The notes: generated by a model not told the origin, from the letters alone. A stretch of 64,000 nt of DNA from Sphingomonas sp. OK281 (GCF_900115295.1 NZ_FOVZ01000005.1:124001-188000), one strand, 5' to 3'; positions 42,787 to 52,029 are shown, counted from the first letter of the stretch. Program-made: numbers and translations.

Positions 42787-43158
42787 ATGATGGATATCGA
42801 GTTCGACGAACGCCTGGGGATCCTTCGATGCATCTCGCGGGGGTCGACATCACTCGCGGACATCGAGGCGTTCGGTCGCAAGGCGACATCGCTACAGGCA
42901 CGGGCACGGGCCCGGCTCGGCAGCTGTCTCATTCTGGTCGACGCGTCGGAGACGCCGGTGCACACCAAGGAAGCCGCGGCGCATTTTTCCGAGATGGCGG
43001 CGACGCGGTTCAAGGCGGGTGATCGCACGGCGATCCTGATCGCCTCGGCACTGGCCAAACTCCAGTCGCAGCGCATGACCACAAAAGACGCCACCGCGTA
43101 TTTGACCTCCGAAGCCGAGGCGCTGGCGTGGTTGCTGGAGAGTGGCAAGGTCGCTTGA
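42787..43158 (+). CDS. Small hypothetical protein, STAS/SpoIIAA-like
   Basis: A 123-residue protein with an alternating strand-helix pattern: MDIEFDERLGILRCISRGSTS, CLILVDASETPVHTKEAAAHF, RTAILIASALAKLQSQ, and a helical end. It resembles the SpoIIAA/STAS-like small proteins found in many proteobacteria whose role is unknown. It begins seven bases after the propeller gene and ends 12 bases before the convergent cysQ gene. A start three bases later is also possible. Confidence 0.6.
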   Translation: MMDIEFDERLGILRCISRGSTSLADIEAFGRKATSLQARARARLGSCLILVDASETPVHTKEAAAHFSEMAATRFKAGDRTAILIASALAKLQSQRMTTKDATAYLTSEAEALAWLLESGKVA

Positions 43159-43170
43159 TCCTGCTGGATA

Positions 43171-43938
43171 TCACTCCAGCGCCGGCAATGCCTTGACCAG
43201 GTCGAGCACGCGGCCCGCCAGCTCGGGCCGGCAGATCAGCAGATCGGGCAGATACGGGTCGGCGCAATTATAGACCAGCGCTGACCCATCGGCGCGACTG
43301 ACGTGGAGCCCGGCCGCTTGTGCGACGGCGATCGGGGCGCAATTGTCCCATTCATACTGACCGCCGGTGTGAAGGTAGATGTCGGCCTCGCCGCGTACGA
43401 CTGCCATCGCCTTTGCACCCGCCGAACCCATCGGCACCAGCGTCGCACCCACCGCGTCCGCGACCGCCACAGCCTCGCGCGCCGGACGCGTGCGGCTGAC
43501 CAGCATGCGAAGGGGATCGCCCGCCGGTGCGAGCGGCTTGGGCGCGCCCGATGTCAGCGTAAGACCAAGCCCCGGCAGCGCCACCGCGCCGACCGTCGCC
43601 ACCCCGTCGATCGCAAGCGCAACATGCACCGCCCAGTCGGTGCGGCCTTCGCCATATTCGCGGGTTCCGTCGAGTGGATCGATGATCCACGCGCGGCGCA
43701 CCGAACAGCGATCGCCATTGTCCTTTTCCTCTTCCGACAGGATCGCGTCATCCGGCCGCGCTGCACGCAGCGTCCGCATAAGGAAGGTGTTGGCCTGCGC
43801 ATCGCCGGCCTTGCCCAGGTCCTTGCCGGTCAGACCGCTGTTCGCCTGCAACCCGAGCAGGATTTCGCCTGCTTCGGTTGCAAGTCGCTCGGCGAGACGG
43901 ACGTCGCTTTCGACGATGCTGCTGTGATTCGGGCTCAT
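43171..43938 (-). CDS. cysQ: 3'(2'),5'-bisphosphate nucleotidase CysQ
   Basis: CysQ removes the 3'-phosphate of PAP (or PAPS), the by-product of PAPS-using reactions. The 255-residue protein has the metal-dependent inositol-monophosphatase fold: LSEEEKD, WIIDPLDGTREY with the metal-binding aspartates, and YEWDNCAPIAVAQAAG near the C-terminus. It overlaps the end of cysNC as ATGA on the minus strand, so the three cys genes form one unit. PAP removal is needed by sulfotransferases as well as by sulfate assimilation. Confidence 0.92.
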   Translation of the reverse strand: MSPNHSSIVESDVRLAERLATEAGEILLGLQANSGLTGKDLGKAGDAQANTFLMRTLRAARPDDAILSEEEKDNGDRCSVRRAWIIDPLDGTREYGEGRTDWAVHVALAIDGVATVGAVALPGLGLTLTSGAPKPLAPAGDPLRMLVSRTRPAREAVAVADAVGATLVPMGSAGAKAMAVVRGEADIYLHTGGQYEWDNCAPIAVAQAAGLHVSRADGSALVYNCADPYLPDLLICRPELAGRVLDLVKALPALE

Positions 43939-45884
43939 TTGAGGGGCATGATCTTGCGGACGATGAACTCGGCGGCTTCGGCCGGGGTCATCTCGACCGT
44001 GTTGACTCGAATTTCGGCGTTGAGCGGCGCCTCGTACGGGCTGTCGATACCAGTGAAGTTCTTCAGATCGCCCGTCCGCGCCTTCTTGTACAGGCCCTTC
44101 ACGTCGCGACCTTCGGCCACCTCGAGCGGCGTATCGACAAAGATCTCGATGAATTCCCCCTCGGGCAACATAGAGCGCACCAGATCACGTTCCGCACGGA
44201 ACGGCGAGATGAACGCGGTGAGGACGATCAGCCCGGCATCCGCCATCAGCTTCGCCACCTCGCCGACGCGCCGGATGTTCTCGATCCGGTCGGCCTCGGT
44301 AAAGCCCAGGTCCTTGTTCAGGCCATGACGGATGTTGTCGCCGTCCAGCAGGAAAGTGTGCCGGTTCATCAGGCTGAGCGACTTCTCGACCTCGTTGGCG
44401 ATGGTCGACTTCCCGGCACCCGACAGCCCGGTGAACCACAGCACCGCGGGCTTCTGGTTCTTCAGCGCGGCATGCGCGTCACGTCCGATGTCGGTCGCCT
44501 GCCAGTGGACGTTCTGCGAACGCCTGAGGCTGAAGTGGACCATACCCGCCGCGACCGTCGCATTGGTGATCTTGTCGATCAGGATGAACCCGCCGAGCAC
44601 CTTGTTCGGTGCCCCTGGACCTTGGGCGCCGCCCTGCGCGTACGGCTCGAACACGATCGCGCGATCCGTGGTGATCTCCGCCACGCCGATCGCGTTCAGC
44701 TCCAGCGTCTTGGCCGCCAGATGCTCCATCGTGTTGACGTTGACCTGGTATTTCGGCTCGCGGACGGTCGCCGACACCATCTGCGTGCCGAGCTTGAGCC
44801 AATAGGAGCGCCCGACGATCAGCGGTTCGTCGTCCATCCAGACGATCGTCGTCTCGAACTGGTCGGCGGTTTCGGGGGGCGAGTCAGACGCGGCGATGAC
44901 GTTGCCGCGCGAGCAGTCGATTTCGTCGGCGAACGACAGCGTGACGGACTGCCCTGCAACCGCTTCGTCAAGGTCGCCGTCGAGCGTCGTGATCCGGCTG
45001 ATCGTCGAGGTCTTGCCACCGGGCAGAACGCGGATCGCATCGCCGGGCTTGACGATGCCGGCGGCGACCTGTCCCGAAAAGCCGCGGAAGTCGAGGTTGG
45101 GGCGGTTGACCCACTGCACGCCCATGCGGAACGGCTTGGCCTGATCGTCGTCGACGTCGACATCGACGGATTCGAGATGCTCCATCAACGTCGGCCCGGT
45201 GTACCACGGCATGGCGTCCGACTTCAGCGAGATGTTGTCGCCCTTGAAGCCCGAGATCGGCATCGGCGTGAAACTGGTGATGCCGATGCTCTTCGCGAAC
45301 TCGATATACTCCGCGTGAATCTCGTCATAGCGGGCCTGGTCGTAACCAATCAGGTCCATCTTGTTGATCGCGAGCACCAAGTTCCGGATGCCGATCAGAT
45401 GCGCGAGATAGCTGTGGCGCTTGGTCTGGGTGAGCACGCCCTTGCGCGCGTCGATCAGGATCACGGCAAGGTCGGCAGTCGATGCACCGGTTACCATGTT
45501 GCGGGTATATTGTTCGTGGCCAGGCGTATCCGCGACGATGAATTTGCGCTTTTCGGTCGAGAAGAAGCGGTACGCGACGTCGATCGTGATGCCCTGTTCG
45601 CGTTCGGCCGCCAGACCGTCGACGAGCAGAGCGAAATCGATCTCCTGCCCTTGCGTGCCGACGCGCTTGCTGTCCGCCTCGAGTGCCGCGAGCTGATCTT
45701 CGAAGATCATCTTCGAATCGTACAGCAACCGGCCGATCAGCGTCGACTTGCCGTCGTCGACCGAACCGCAGGTGATGAAGCGCAGCATCGTCTTGTGCTG
45801 GTGCTGGTCGAGATACGCGTCGATGTCCTCGGCGATCAACGCCTCGGTCTGATACACCGAATCCTGGGTGGCGATGTCGCTCAT
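43935..45884 (-). CDS. cysNC: Bifunctional sulfate adenylyltransferase subunit 1 / APS kinase
   Basis: A 649-residue fusion that, with CysD, makes APS from ATP and sulfate and then PAPS. The CysN GTPase part (residues 30-445) has GSVDDGKST, REQGITIDVAYRFF, DTPGHEQYTRNM and NKMD motifs and the EF-Tu-like barrels. The CysC kinase part (about 460-640) has a Walker A GLSGAGKST, DGDNIRHGLN and FISPFRAERDLVR. It shares one base with the cysD stop. Length and order are as in other alphaproteobacterial CysNC. Confidence 0.96.
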   Translation of the reverse strand: MSDIATQDSVYQTEALIAEDIDAYLDQHQHKTMLRFITCGSVDDGKSTLIGRLLYDSKMIFEDQLAALEADSKRVGTQGQEIDFALLVDGLAAEREQGITIDVAYRFFSTEKRKFIVADTPGHEQYTRNMVTGASTADLAVILIDARKGVLTQTKRHSYLAHLIGIRNLVLAINKMDLIGYDQARYDEIHAEYIEFAKSIGITSFTPMPISGFKGDNISLKSDAMPWYTGPTLMEHLESVDVDVDDDQAKPFRMGVQWVNRPNLDFRGFSGQVAAGIVKPGDAIRVLPGGKTSTISRITTLDGDLDEAVAGQSVTLSFADEIDCSRGNVIAASDSPPETADQFETTIVWMDDEPLIVGRSYWLKLGTQMVSATVREPKYQVNVNTMEHLAAKTLELNAIGVAEITTDRAIVFEPYAQGGAQGPGAPNKVLGGFILIDKITNATVAAGMVHFSLRRSQNVHWQATDIGRDAHAALKNQKPAVLWFTGLSGAGKSTIANEVEKSLSLMNRHTFLLDGDNIRHGLNKDLGFTEADRIENIRRVGEVAKLMADAGLIVLTAFISPFRAERDLVRSMLPEGEFIEIFVDTPLEVAEGRDVKGLYKKARTGDLKNFTGIDSPYEAPLNAEIRVNTVEMTPAEAAEFIVRKIMPLK

Positions 45885-46789
45885 CAGAAATAGCCCTCTT
45901 GCTTCTTCTTTTCCATGCCCGCGCCGCCGGCGTCCTTGTCGATCGCGCGGCCCTGTCGCTCGCTGGTGGTGGTCAGCAGCGTTTCCTGGATGATCTCGGA
46001 CAGCGTCGACGCCGTGCTTTCGACCGCGCCGGTGAGGGGGTAGCAGCCGAGTGTGCGGAAGCGGATCGAGCGTTCGACGGGGACTTCGCCGGGTTGCAGC
46101 GGGAAGCGATCGTCATCGACCATTAGCAGCATGCCGTCGCGTTCGACTGTCGGGCGCATGCCGGCATAATAGAGCGGGACGATCGGCACGTCGTTGAGCT
46201 GAATATATTGCCAGACGTCGAGCTCGGTCCAATTCGAGATCGGGAACACGCGGATGCTCTCGCCCTTCGATTTGCGCGCATTGTAGAGGCTCCACAATTC
46301 GGGCCGCTGGTTCTTCGGATCCCAGCCATGCGTCGCGGTGCGGAACGAGATGATGCGTTCCTTGGCGCGGGATTTTTCCTCGTCGCGCCGGGCACCACCG
46401 AAGGCCGCATCGAAGCCGTGCAGATTGAGCGCCTGCTTCAGCCCCTCGGTCTTCCACATGTCGGTGTGCAGCGCGCCGTGGTCGAACGGGTTGATCCCCC
46501 GCGCGATCGCCTCGGGATTCTGATACACCAGCAACTCCATGCCGGCGTCGCGTGCGGCCTTTTCGCGAAGTTCGTACATCGCCTTGAACTTCCACGTCGT
46601 ATCGACGTGCAGCAGCGGGAAGGGCGGCGGCGAGGGATAGAAGGCTTTCCGCGCGAGATGCAGCATCACGGCCGAATCCTTTCCGACCGAATAGAGCATC
46701 ACGGGTCGCTCCGCCTCCGCGACGACCTCGCGCATGATGTGGATCGCCTCCGCTTCGAGCCGCTCCAGATGTGTCAGTGTCTTGGCCAT
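45884..46789 (-). CDS. cysD: Sulfate adenylyltransferase subunit 2
   Basis: The catalytic ATP-sulfurylase subunit, 301 residues, of the PP-loop family. It has YSVGKDSAVMLHLARKAF (PP-loop), HVDTTWKFKAMYE, FGGARRDEEKSRAKERI, and RFRTLGCYPLTGAVES. The frame extends upstream, but the ATG at 46789 gives MAKTLTHLERLEAEAIHIMREV, the usual N-terminus, with a GGAGA ahead. It lies 81 bases behind the alkylsulfatase-like gene on the same strand, so read-through from the dehydrogenase operon is likely. cysH and the sulfite reductase genes are absent from this window. Confidence 0.95.
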   Translation of the reverse strand: MAKTLTHLERLEAEAIHIMREVVAEAERPVMLYSVGKDSAVMLHLARKAFYPSPPPFPLLHVDTTWKFKAMYELREKAARDAGMELLVYQNPEAIARGINPFDHGALHTDMWKTEGLKQALNLHGFDAAFGGARRDEEKSRAKERIISFRTATHGWDPKNQRPELWSLYNARKSKGESIRVFPISNWTELDVWQYIQLNDVPIVPLYYAGMRPTVERDGMLLMVDDDRFPLQPGEVPVERSIRFRTLGCYPLTGAVESTASTLSEIIQETLLTTTSERQGRAIDKDAGGAGMEKKKQEGYF

Positions 46790-46870
46790 GATGTCGTGTC
46801 TCCGCGGGCTGCCTGCCCGGCGCCGGGCGATCCCGGCAATCAATGCATTCTTCGGCGGGAGAAGCGTTCG

Positions 46871-48121
46871 CTATCCCGCTGCGGGCTCCGAAGTGAGGCG
46901 GGCGTCGGCGTCGGCGATCTCCGCCTTCAGCCACATCGTTTCGCTAAGGTTCGAGCCTGCGGACGTCGCGGCGAGGCGTTCGAGCGCCGCCTTCTTGACC
47001 CTGAGCGCATCCGCATCGGCCGGCTCAGCGGACAGCGCGATGTCGACGAGATGGAGCGCTTCGAGCGGTTGTCCCGCCGCCACGTGCGCCTTCGCGCGGG
47101 CGACCAGAGCAGACGGGCCGGCAAGTTCCGCGAGATCGGCGTCGACCGTGCTTCGCGGCACGCCGTACAGGCCGGTCGTGCCGTCCGCGTAATGGAACCA
47201 GCCGGCATTCTCCTCCCAGATGGCGCGCACCACCCATGATGCCTTGCCGTGGAATTCGCCGATCTGTCCGTCTGTCGGCAGCGTGATCTCCCGCATCAAC
47301 TGGTGGACGGTCTTGCCCGCGTTCATGCCGGCGATCGTCTCGCGTTCGATGTGGGTGACCGCGGCGCGCATCGCATCGAGGTCGGCGCGGATTTTCGCGG
47401 CACCTCGGACCGGTTCGCCGTGCCCGGTGACGACCAGCTGGGGCTCCAACGCGCGCACCGCGTCGAGCGACTTGAGATAGGCGCGGACGAGACGCGGACG
47501 GTCGCCGCGGATCGTCACGAGGTTGGGCATCGCGCGCCACACCGGGCCGAACAGGTTGCCGGTAAAGATCGTCCGTTCCTCCGGCAGCCAGACGAAGACG
47601 GCGCACAGCGTCTCGCCGCCAGGAGTCTTGTGGACCTCGAATTTGCGACCGCCCTGTTCGAAGGCTTCGACGTCGGTCACTTCGATGTCGGGCACGATCT
47701 TGGGCGGGACGGGCGGGGGGCCGTTGCGGCGCGTCATCGATGCCCATAATTTGCCCGAGCGGCGCCCGAGGAACGGGGCGAGCTTGTCGAAATACTCGGC
47801 GGTCTCCGTGAAGCCGGCGCCGGCGATGACCTGCGTGCCGTCCTCGCGCTGTTCGGGGAGCGCGCCGTAGTGGTCGGCATGGCTCTGCGTTAAGATGATC
47901 CGCGTGAGCGGGCCGGTGCGATGCGGCGCGAACAGCGTCTTGTTGCGTTCGCCGTTGCCGATGAAGCCGGTGTTGACGAGCAGGTCGCCGTCCTTCGTCG
48001 TGACGAGATAGGCGTTCGATATGTCCTTCACCATGAAGATCCTGTCGGTGATCGCCTCGGCGTCGGTCTGGCCGGCGCCGGCCATTACCAGCGCGCCCAG
48101 CGGTGTCTGCTTTTCGCTCAT
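46871..48121 (-). CDS. Alkylsulfatase-like metallo-beta-lactamase-fold hydrolase
   Basis: From the ATG at 48121 the protein has 416 residues: a metallo-beta-lactamase-fold domain (about 20-215) and a helical region like the alkylsulfatase dimerisation domain (about 225-400, WVVRAIWEENAGWFHY). The SCP2-like third domain of SdsA1 is missing. The metal motif reads T78-Q-S-H-A-D-H84: the first histidine of HxHxDH is a glutamine, while H81, D83 and H84 remain and VVTGHGEPV supplies another histidine. It overlaps the alcohol dehydrogenase gene as ATGA. It may cleave a sulfate ester or another ester; with one ligand changed, a single-metal or different activity is possible. Confidence 0.8.
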   Translation of the reverse strand: MSEKQTPLGALVMAGAGQTDAEAITDRIFMVKDISNAYLVTTKDGDLLVNTGFIGNGERNKTLFAPHRTGPLTRIILTQSHADHYGALPEQREDGTQVIAGAGFTETAEYFDKLAPFLGRRSGKLWASMTRRNGPPPVPPKIVPDIEVTDVEAFEQGGRKFEVHKTPGGETLCAVFVWLPEERTIFTGNLFGPVWRAMPNLVTIRGDRPRLVRAYLKSLDAVRALEPQLVVTGHGEPVRGAAKIRADLDAMRAAVTHIERETIAGMNAGKTVHQLMREITLPTDGQIGEFHGKASWVVRAIWEENAGWFHYADGTTGLYGVPRSTVDADLAELAGPSALVARAKAHVAAGQPLEALHLVDIALSAEPADADALRVKKAALERLAATSAGSNLSETMWLKAEIADADARLTSEPAAG

Positions 48122-49128
48122 GAACTGGCTCCTTCGAAATAGATCATCACTTTTGCCGAGGCAGGCGTCGCGGCGATCTTCAGGCCGTCGAGTACCGCGT
48201 CGAATGGGAGGCTGTGGCTGATCATCGCGGCGATTTTGTCCTGCAACCGCGGCATCGCGGCGATCACGTCGGGAAATTCGGTGGGGTAGCCGACCGCGGT
48301 GGTGATCGTCATCTCGCTGGTCAGCATCGGGCCGGCGGGCAGTGCGATCGGCTTCAGGTAGGCGGCGGTGATGACGTGGCGCGCGTGACGCTTCGCCATC
48401 CGCACGACGTCGCCGAGGATCGAAGGCGCACCGGCGGCGTCGATATAGGCGTCGGTGCTGGCGCGCTCGCGGCCGAAATATAGTTCCGCGCCGTGATAGG
48501 CTTTGACCTGCGCGACGAGATCCTCGTGTGCCGGATTGATCGTCCGCGCACCGAGGTCGCGTGCGCGCGCGAGCCGTTCGTCGGCGAGATCGACCGCGAT
48601 CACGTCGCAGCCGCGATCCACCGCCCACATCACCATGCCAAGGCCGATCGGTCCGCAGCCGAAGATCACGAGCTTGCTGCCAGCCGTGACCTCGGCGCGG
48701 TTGACGCCGTGGAGCGCGACCGCGAGCGGTTCGCACATCGCGGCGACGTCGAAGGGAATGCCCTCGGGGATCGGCAACAGGCTGTGGCCCAGCCGGCCTT
48801 CGCGGACCAGCAGTTCCTCGGTGAATGCACCTTCGGGGCCGCCGCTGCCGATGAAACTCGGCGTGTTCATCGGGTTGACGATGACCGCTTGGCCGATGTG
48901 GAGTCCCTCGACCTCGTCGCCGACGTGCATGACTTCGCCAGCGCCCTCATGGCCGAGCGCGGTCATCGTGCCAGCCACCGGGATCCCGCCGTTCTTGATG
49001 TACGACAGGTCGCTCCCGCAGATCCCGCAGGCTTTCATCCGGACGACGACGTCCTTCGGACCATGCTCCGGACGCGCGTAGGCATCCAGCCGGACGTCGT
49101 CGATGTGATGGATGGTCAGGCGGCGCAT
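48118..49128 (-). CDS. Zinc-type alcohol dehydrogenase (MDR family) lacking the structural zinc lobe
   Basis: A 336-residue medium-chain dehydrogenase. The catalytic zinc site is present (C37 in ACGICGSDL, GHEGAGEV, and a glutamate in CEPLAVALHG), as is the NAD motif FGCGPIGLG. The four-cysteine structural zinc loop is absent: that part reads VNPMNTPSFIGSGGPEGA. Such shortened forms are known in polyol-dehydrogenase-like groups. It follows the SDR gene by 13 bases and overlaps the metallo-hydrolase gene. Its ATG is the first of the frame. Confidence 0.88.
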   Translation of the reverse strand: MRRLTIHHIDDVRLDAYARPEHGPKDVVVRMKACGICGSDLSYIKNGGIPVAGTMTALGHEGAGEVMHVGDEVEGLHIGQAVIVNPMNTPSFIGSGGPEGAFTEELLVREGRLGHSLLPIPEGIPFDVAAMCEPLAVALHGVNRAEVTAGSKLVIFGCGPIGLGMVMWAVDRGCDVIAVDLADERLARARDLGARTINPAHEDLVAQVKAYHGAELYFGRERASTDAYIDAAGAPSILGDVVRMAKRHARHVITAAYLKPIALPAGPMLTSEMTITTAVGYPTEFPDVIAAMPRLQDKIAAMISHSLPFDAVLDGLKIAATPASAKVMIYFEGASS

Positions 49129-49141
49129 GCTGGGTCCCCGA

Positions 49142-49963
49142 TCAGAAGGCGTAGGGGGGATAGATGGCGCTGCCGCCGTCGATCACGATCGTATCGCCGC
49201 TGTGGAAGCGCGAGGCGTCGCTGGCGAGATAGGCGCCGATGCCCTCGAAATCCTCGATCGTGCCGGGGCGACGGATCGGCGTCTTGGCGGAGAAATGCGC
49301 GTCGACCGCAACGATCCGCGCCTGCATCTCCGGGCTGTGATCGGCGTCGCTGCCGATGCTGGTCTTGGTATAGCCTGGCGCGATCGTGTTGGCGCGAATT
49401 TCGTATTTGCCGAGCTCGGCGGCCATCCCGCGCACCGCGGCGCCCATCCCGCCCTTCGACGCGGCGTAGTTGTTGATGCCGGGAATGCCGTGGAACATCG
49501 ACAGGCTGCCGCAATAGACGAGGCTGCCACCGGGTTCGCCGGCTTCGGCGCGCGCGACCATCGCTTTCGCCCCTTCGCGCAGGGTGAAGAACGCGCCGTG
49601 GAGGTTGACCGCGAGCAGATCATGCCACTCGGCCGAGTCAAGCGTGAGCACCGATCGCGATTTGGACGAACGGCCGGAATTGGCGAAGACGCAGTCGATC
49701 CGTCCGAAGTCGGCGAGCAGTTTGGCATAGCCAGCGACGATCTCGTCTTCGGAAGACACGTCGACCTGATAGGTTTCGACACGGCCCGCGCCGGCGGCTT
49801 CGAGTTGCGCCTTGGCGGCGGCGTTCTTGTCGGCGTTGCGTGCCCAGATCGCCACGTCGCCGCCCATCTGCGCAACGCCGAGCGCAAAGCCAAGGCCGAT
49901 CCCGCTGTTGCCGCCGGTGACGAGCGTCACCTTGCCTGTGCAGTCGAAAAGAGTGTTCGCCAT
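49142..49963 (-). CDS. Short-chain dehydrogenase/reductase
   Basis: A 273-residue classical SDR with TGGNSGIG (residues 17-24), FANSGRSSKS at the NNAG position (changed to ANSG), and the catalytic S and Y-x3-K (CGSLSMFHGIPGINNYAASK). The ATG at 49963 has GGAGG six bases upstream; the longer frame lacks one. It is the first gene of the leftward run SDR-ADH-metallo-hydrolase-cysDNCQ and is divergent from the AraC regulator, which probably controls it. Confidence 0.87.
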   Translation of the reverse strand: MANTLFDCTGKVTLVTGGNSGIGLGFALGVAQMGGDVAIWARNADKNAAAKAQLEAAGAGRVETYQVDVSSEDEIVAGYAKLLADFGRIDCVFANSGRSSKSRSVLTLDSAEWHDLLAVNLHGAFFTLREGAKAMVARAEAGEPGGSLVYCGSLSMFHGIPGINNYAASKGGMGAAVRGMAAELGKYEIRANTIAPGYTKTSIGSDADHSPEMQARIVAVDAHFSAKTPIRRPGTIEDFEGIGAYLASDASRFHSGDTIVIDGGSAIYPPYAF

Positions 49964-50143
49964 GACATCCTCCTGCCACGCCCTGGTTTGCCCGGGCTGG
50001 TCCTTGCGGCCAATGTGCGGGTATCGTGCGCGATCCCGCAATCGACCTGCCTGTCGACGGCCGGCCAATATGTCGCTAAACAGCCAAAGGTCGACGCGGC
50101 AATGCTGCGCGGTAGGATCTCATGCTGCGCGGGAGAACGGGCA

Positions 50144-51013
50144 ATGGAGGCGGATACCTATACGCAGTCGGCATTCGAGGCGGAGTTGCCGATTCCGCGC
50201 GGGATGGCGCGGATCATGCGGTTTTCGAACGACCAGCCGACCAACCACGTCTTCCGCCGCGGCGCGCATTACTGGCTCGACCTGTGCCTGACGCCGCGTC
50301 CTGAAAAGGCACGCGGCTGCTATTCGGAGCGATGGGGGCCGCACCGGTTCGAGCGGCTGGGCGAGATCTTCCTCGTGCCGCCCGGCGAGGCGCTGCACGT
50401 CCGCACCGACGCGGGCGACAACCAAGCGTCGATCGCGTGCGAGATCCACGCCGACTCTGTCGATCACTGGCTCGAGACACCGCTCGAATGGACCGATCGC
50501 CGGCTGGAGGGTGGGCTAGATATCGTCCACCCGTATATCCGGTCGTGCCTGTCGCGGCTTGCCGAGGAGATGCGGCATGGCGGCACCGGGAGTGCGGAAC
50601 TCGCGGCGATGATCGCCGGGCAATTGGCGATCGAACTCGCGCGCTATCTGGAGGCGATTTCGGAGAGCCCGATCACTGGTGGGCTTGCGTCGTGGCGGTT
50701 ACGATTGATCGACGAGCGGTTGCATCGGGGTGGGTCGACGCCGTCGCTGGGCGAACTGGCGGAACTGTGTTCGGTGTCGATCCGCCAGTTGACGCGCGGG
50801 TTCCGGTCCAGTCGTGGGTTCACGATCGGCGACCATATCGCGCAGACCCGGATCGAGATGGCCAAGCGCGCGCTGGCCTCGGACGACAGCATCAAGTCGA
50901 TCGCGTTCGCGCTCGGCTTCGCGTCGCCGTCGAGCTTTTCCTACGCGTTCGGTCGCGCGACCGGGGTGACGCCGTTGCGGTTCCGCCAGCGGCATCTGCG
51001 GGGGCGGGAGTAG
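50144..51013 (+). CDS. AraC-family regulator
   Basis: The C-terminal part (residues about 180-285) has two helix-turn-helix motifs: PSLGELAELCSVSIRQLTRGFRSSRGFTIGDHI and SIKSIAFALGFASPSSFSYAFGRATGVTPLRFR. The N-terminal part is an unclassified effector domain. The frame stays open far upstream to 49112, but that part lies antisense to the SDR gene. The ATG at 50144 (289 residues) has GGGAGA nearby; an ATG at 50102 is an alternative. It is divergent from the SDR-ADH operon over 180 bases, hence the likely local activator. Confidence 0.88.
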   Translation: MEADTYTQSAFEAELPIPRGMARIMRFSNDQPTNHVFRRGAHYWLDLCLTPRPEKARGCYSERWGPHRFERLGEIFLVPPGEALHVRTDAGDNQASIACEIHADSVDHWLETPLEWTDRRLEGGLDIVHPYIRSCLSRLAEEMRHGGTGSAELAAMIAGQLAIELARYLEAISESPITGGLASWRLRLIDERLHRGGSTPSLGELAELCSVSIRQLTRGFRSSRGFTIGDHIAQTRIEMAKRALASDDSIKSIAFALGFASPSSFSYAFGRATGVTPLRFRQRHLRGRE

Positions 51014-51035
51014 GGGCAAAACCTGCCGTTCGATA

Positions 51036-51153
51036 CTCCCCCGCCAGGGGGAGGTGGCTTGCGTTTGCCAGACGGAGGGGGCGGTAAACGAACACATCGG
51101 TCGCGTGCCTCCCCCTCCGTCGCCTTCGGCGTCACCTCCCCCTGGCGGGGGAG
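51036..51153. repeat. REP-type element, 118 bp, copy B
   Basis: The ends are perfect 21-base inverted repeats (51036-51056 and 51133-51153), each a small hairpin in itself, with an inner GACGGAGGGGG / CCCCCTCCGTC pair. Copy A at 34342-34459 has the same length and layout with diverged inner bases. It sits between the convergent AraC and SDR genes and can fold in both transcripts. Confidence 0.8.
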
Positions 51154-51168
51154 AATAAGATTGCGCTG

Positions 51169-52029
51169 TCAGCCCTCCGCCGAGGCGATCAGTCGTTCGC
51201 TCTCCCGCCACAAGCGTTCCACGTTCGCGTCGTCCAGCGCGAACGGGTTGGGGGGCATCTGTGTGCGCTGATGGTAATAGCCACCGGTCGATCGTCCGGT
51301 GTCGTCGGCGGTGGCGAGCCAGATCAGCGCGTCGGCACCGGCCTCCGGGCTCATCGTCGGACGCGTGCGGATGTGCGCCTGCGTCGTCGCATCGGCGTGG
51401 GTGATGAAGTTGGTATCGACCGTACCCGGATGCAGCGCATGGACGACGATGCCGTCGTCCGCCAATCGCGACGCCAAGCCGCGCGCGTGCATCACGTTGG
51501 CGAGCTTGCCCTGGCAATAGGCGCGACCGGCGAGGAACGCGTCGAACAATTGTAGATCGTCCCAGTGCAGGCCGGGGATCATCTCGCCGCCGTCAGACGA
51601 GGTGTTGACGATCCGAACGCTGCCAGCGGGCGCATCGCGTGCCGCCGTGCGCAACAACGGCAGCAGGCGGTAGGTGAGCAGGAAGGGGCCGAGGTGATTG
51701 CCCGCGAAATTCTCCTCGAGGCCCTCAGGCGTGACGACCATGCGGTTCGCCATCCCGCCGGCGTTGTTGATCAGCACGTCGATGCGGGGCGTGAGCGCGG
51801 CGATCCCGTCCGCCGCGCGCGTCGCCTCCGCCATCCGCGAGAGGTCGGCGCGGATCATGTCGACTCTGCCGCCGTTCGATGCCGCGCGGATCTCCGCTTC
51901 GGCCGCAGCGGTGCGCGCGGGATCGCGGCCGAGCGCGATGACATGCCACCCGCGCGTCGCGAGCGTCCTGGCGGTTTCCTTGCCGATCCCCGAGCTTGCG
52001 CCGGTCACGACTGCCACGCGTAACGCCAT
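51169..52029 (-). CDS. Short-chain dehydrogenase, retinol-dehydrogenase/WWOX-like
   Basis: A 286-residue SDR with TGASSGIG (residues 9-16), INNAGGMANR, NTSSDGGEMIPGLHW and the YCQGK catalytic pair, then LHPGTVDTNF. The pattern of a long substrate loop (LHWDDLQLFDAFLAGRAY) is like retinol dehydrogenase-type SDRs. The ATG at 52029 has GGGAGAG upstream. It is divergent from the sulfotransferase gene. The substrate is unknown. Confidence 0.85.
   Translation of the reverse strand: MALRVAVVTGASSGIGKETARTLATRGWHVIALGRDPARTAAAEAEIRAASNGGRVDMIRADLSRMAEATRAADGIAALTPRIDVLINNAGGMANRMVVTPEGLEENFAGNHLGPFLLTYRLLPLLRTAARDAPAGSVRIVNTSSDGGEMIPGLHWDDLQLFDAFLAGRAYCQGKLANVMHARGLASRLADDGIVVHALHPGTVDTNFITHADATTQAHIRTRPTMSPEAGADALIWLATADDTGRSTGGYYHQRTQMPPNPFALDDANVERLWRESERLIASAEG

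Noticed and set aside
43878..45893. 671-codon plus-strand frame opposite cysNC
   Set aside because: cysNC is unmistakable on the minus strand; the frame is its antisense shadow.
48122..48736. Upstream extension of the alkylsulfatase-like frame
   Set aside because: It overlaps the alcohol dehydrogenase in another frame and is arginine-rich noise; the ATG at 48121 overlapping the ADH stop is the start.
49112..50143. Upstream extension of the AraC regulator frame
   Set aside because: It runs antisense through the SDR gene and has no family similarity; the AraC protein begins at about 50144.
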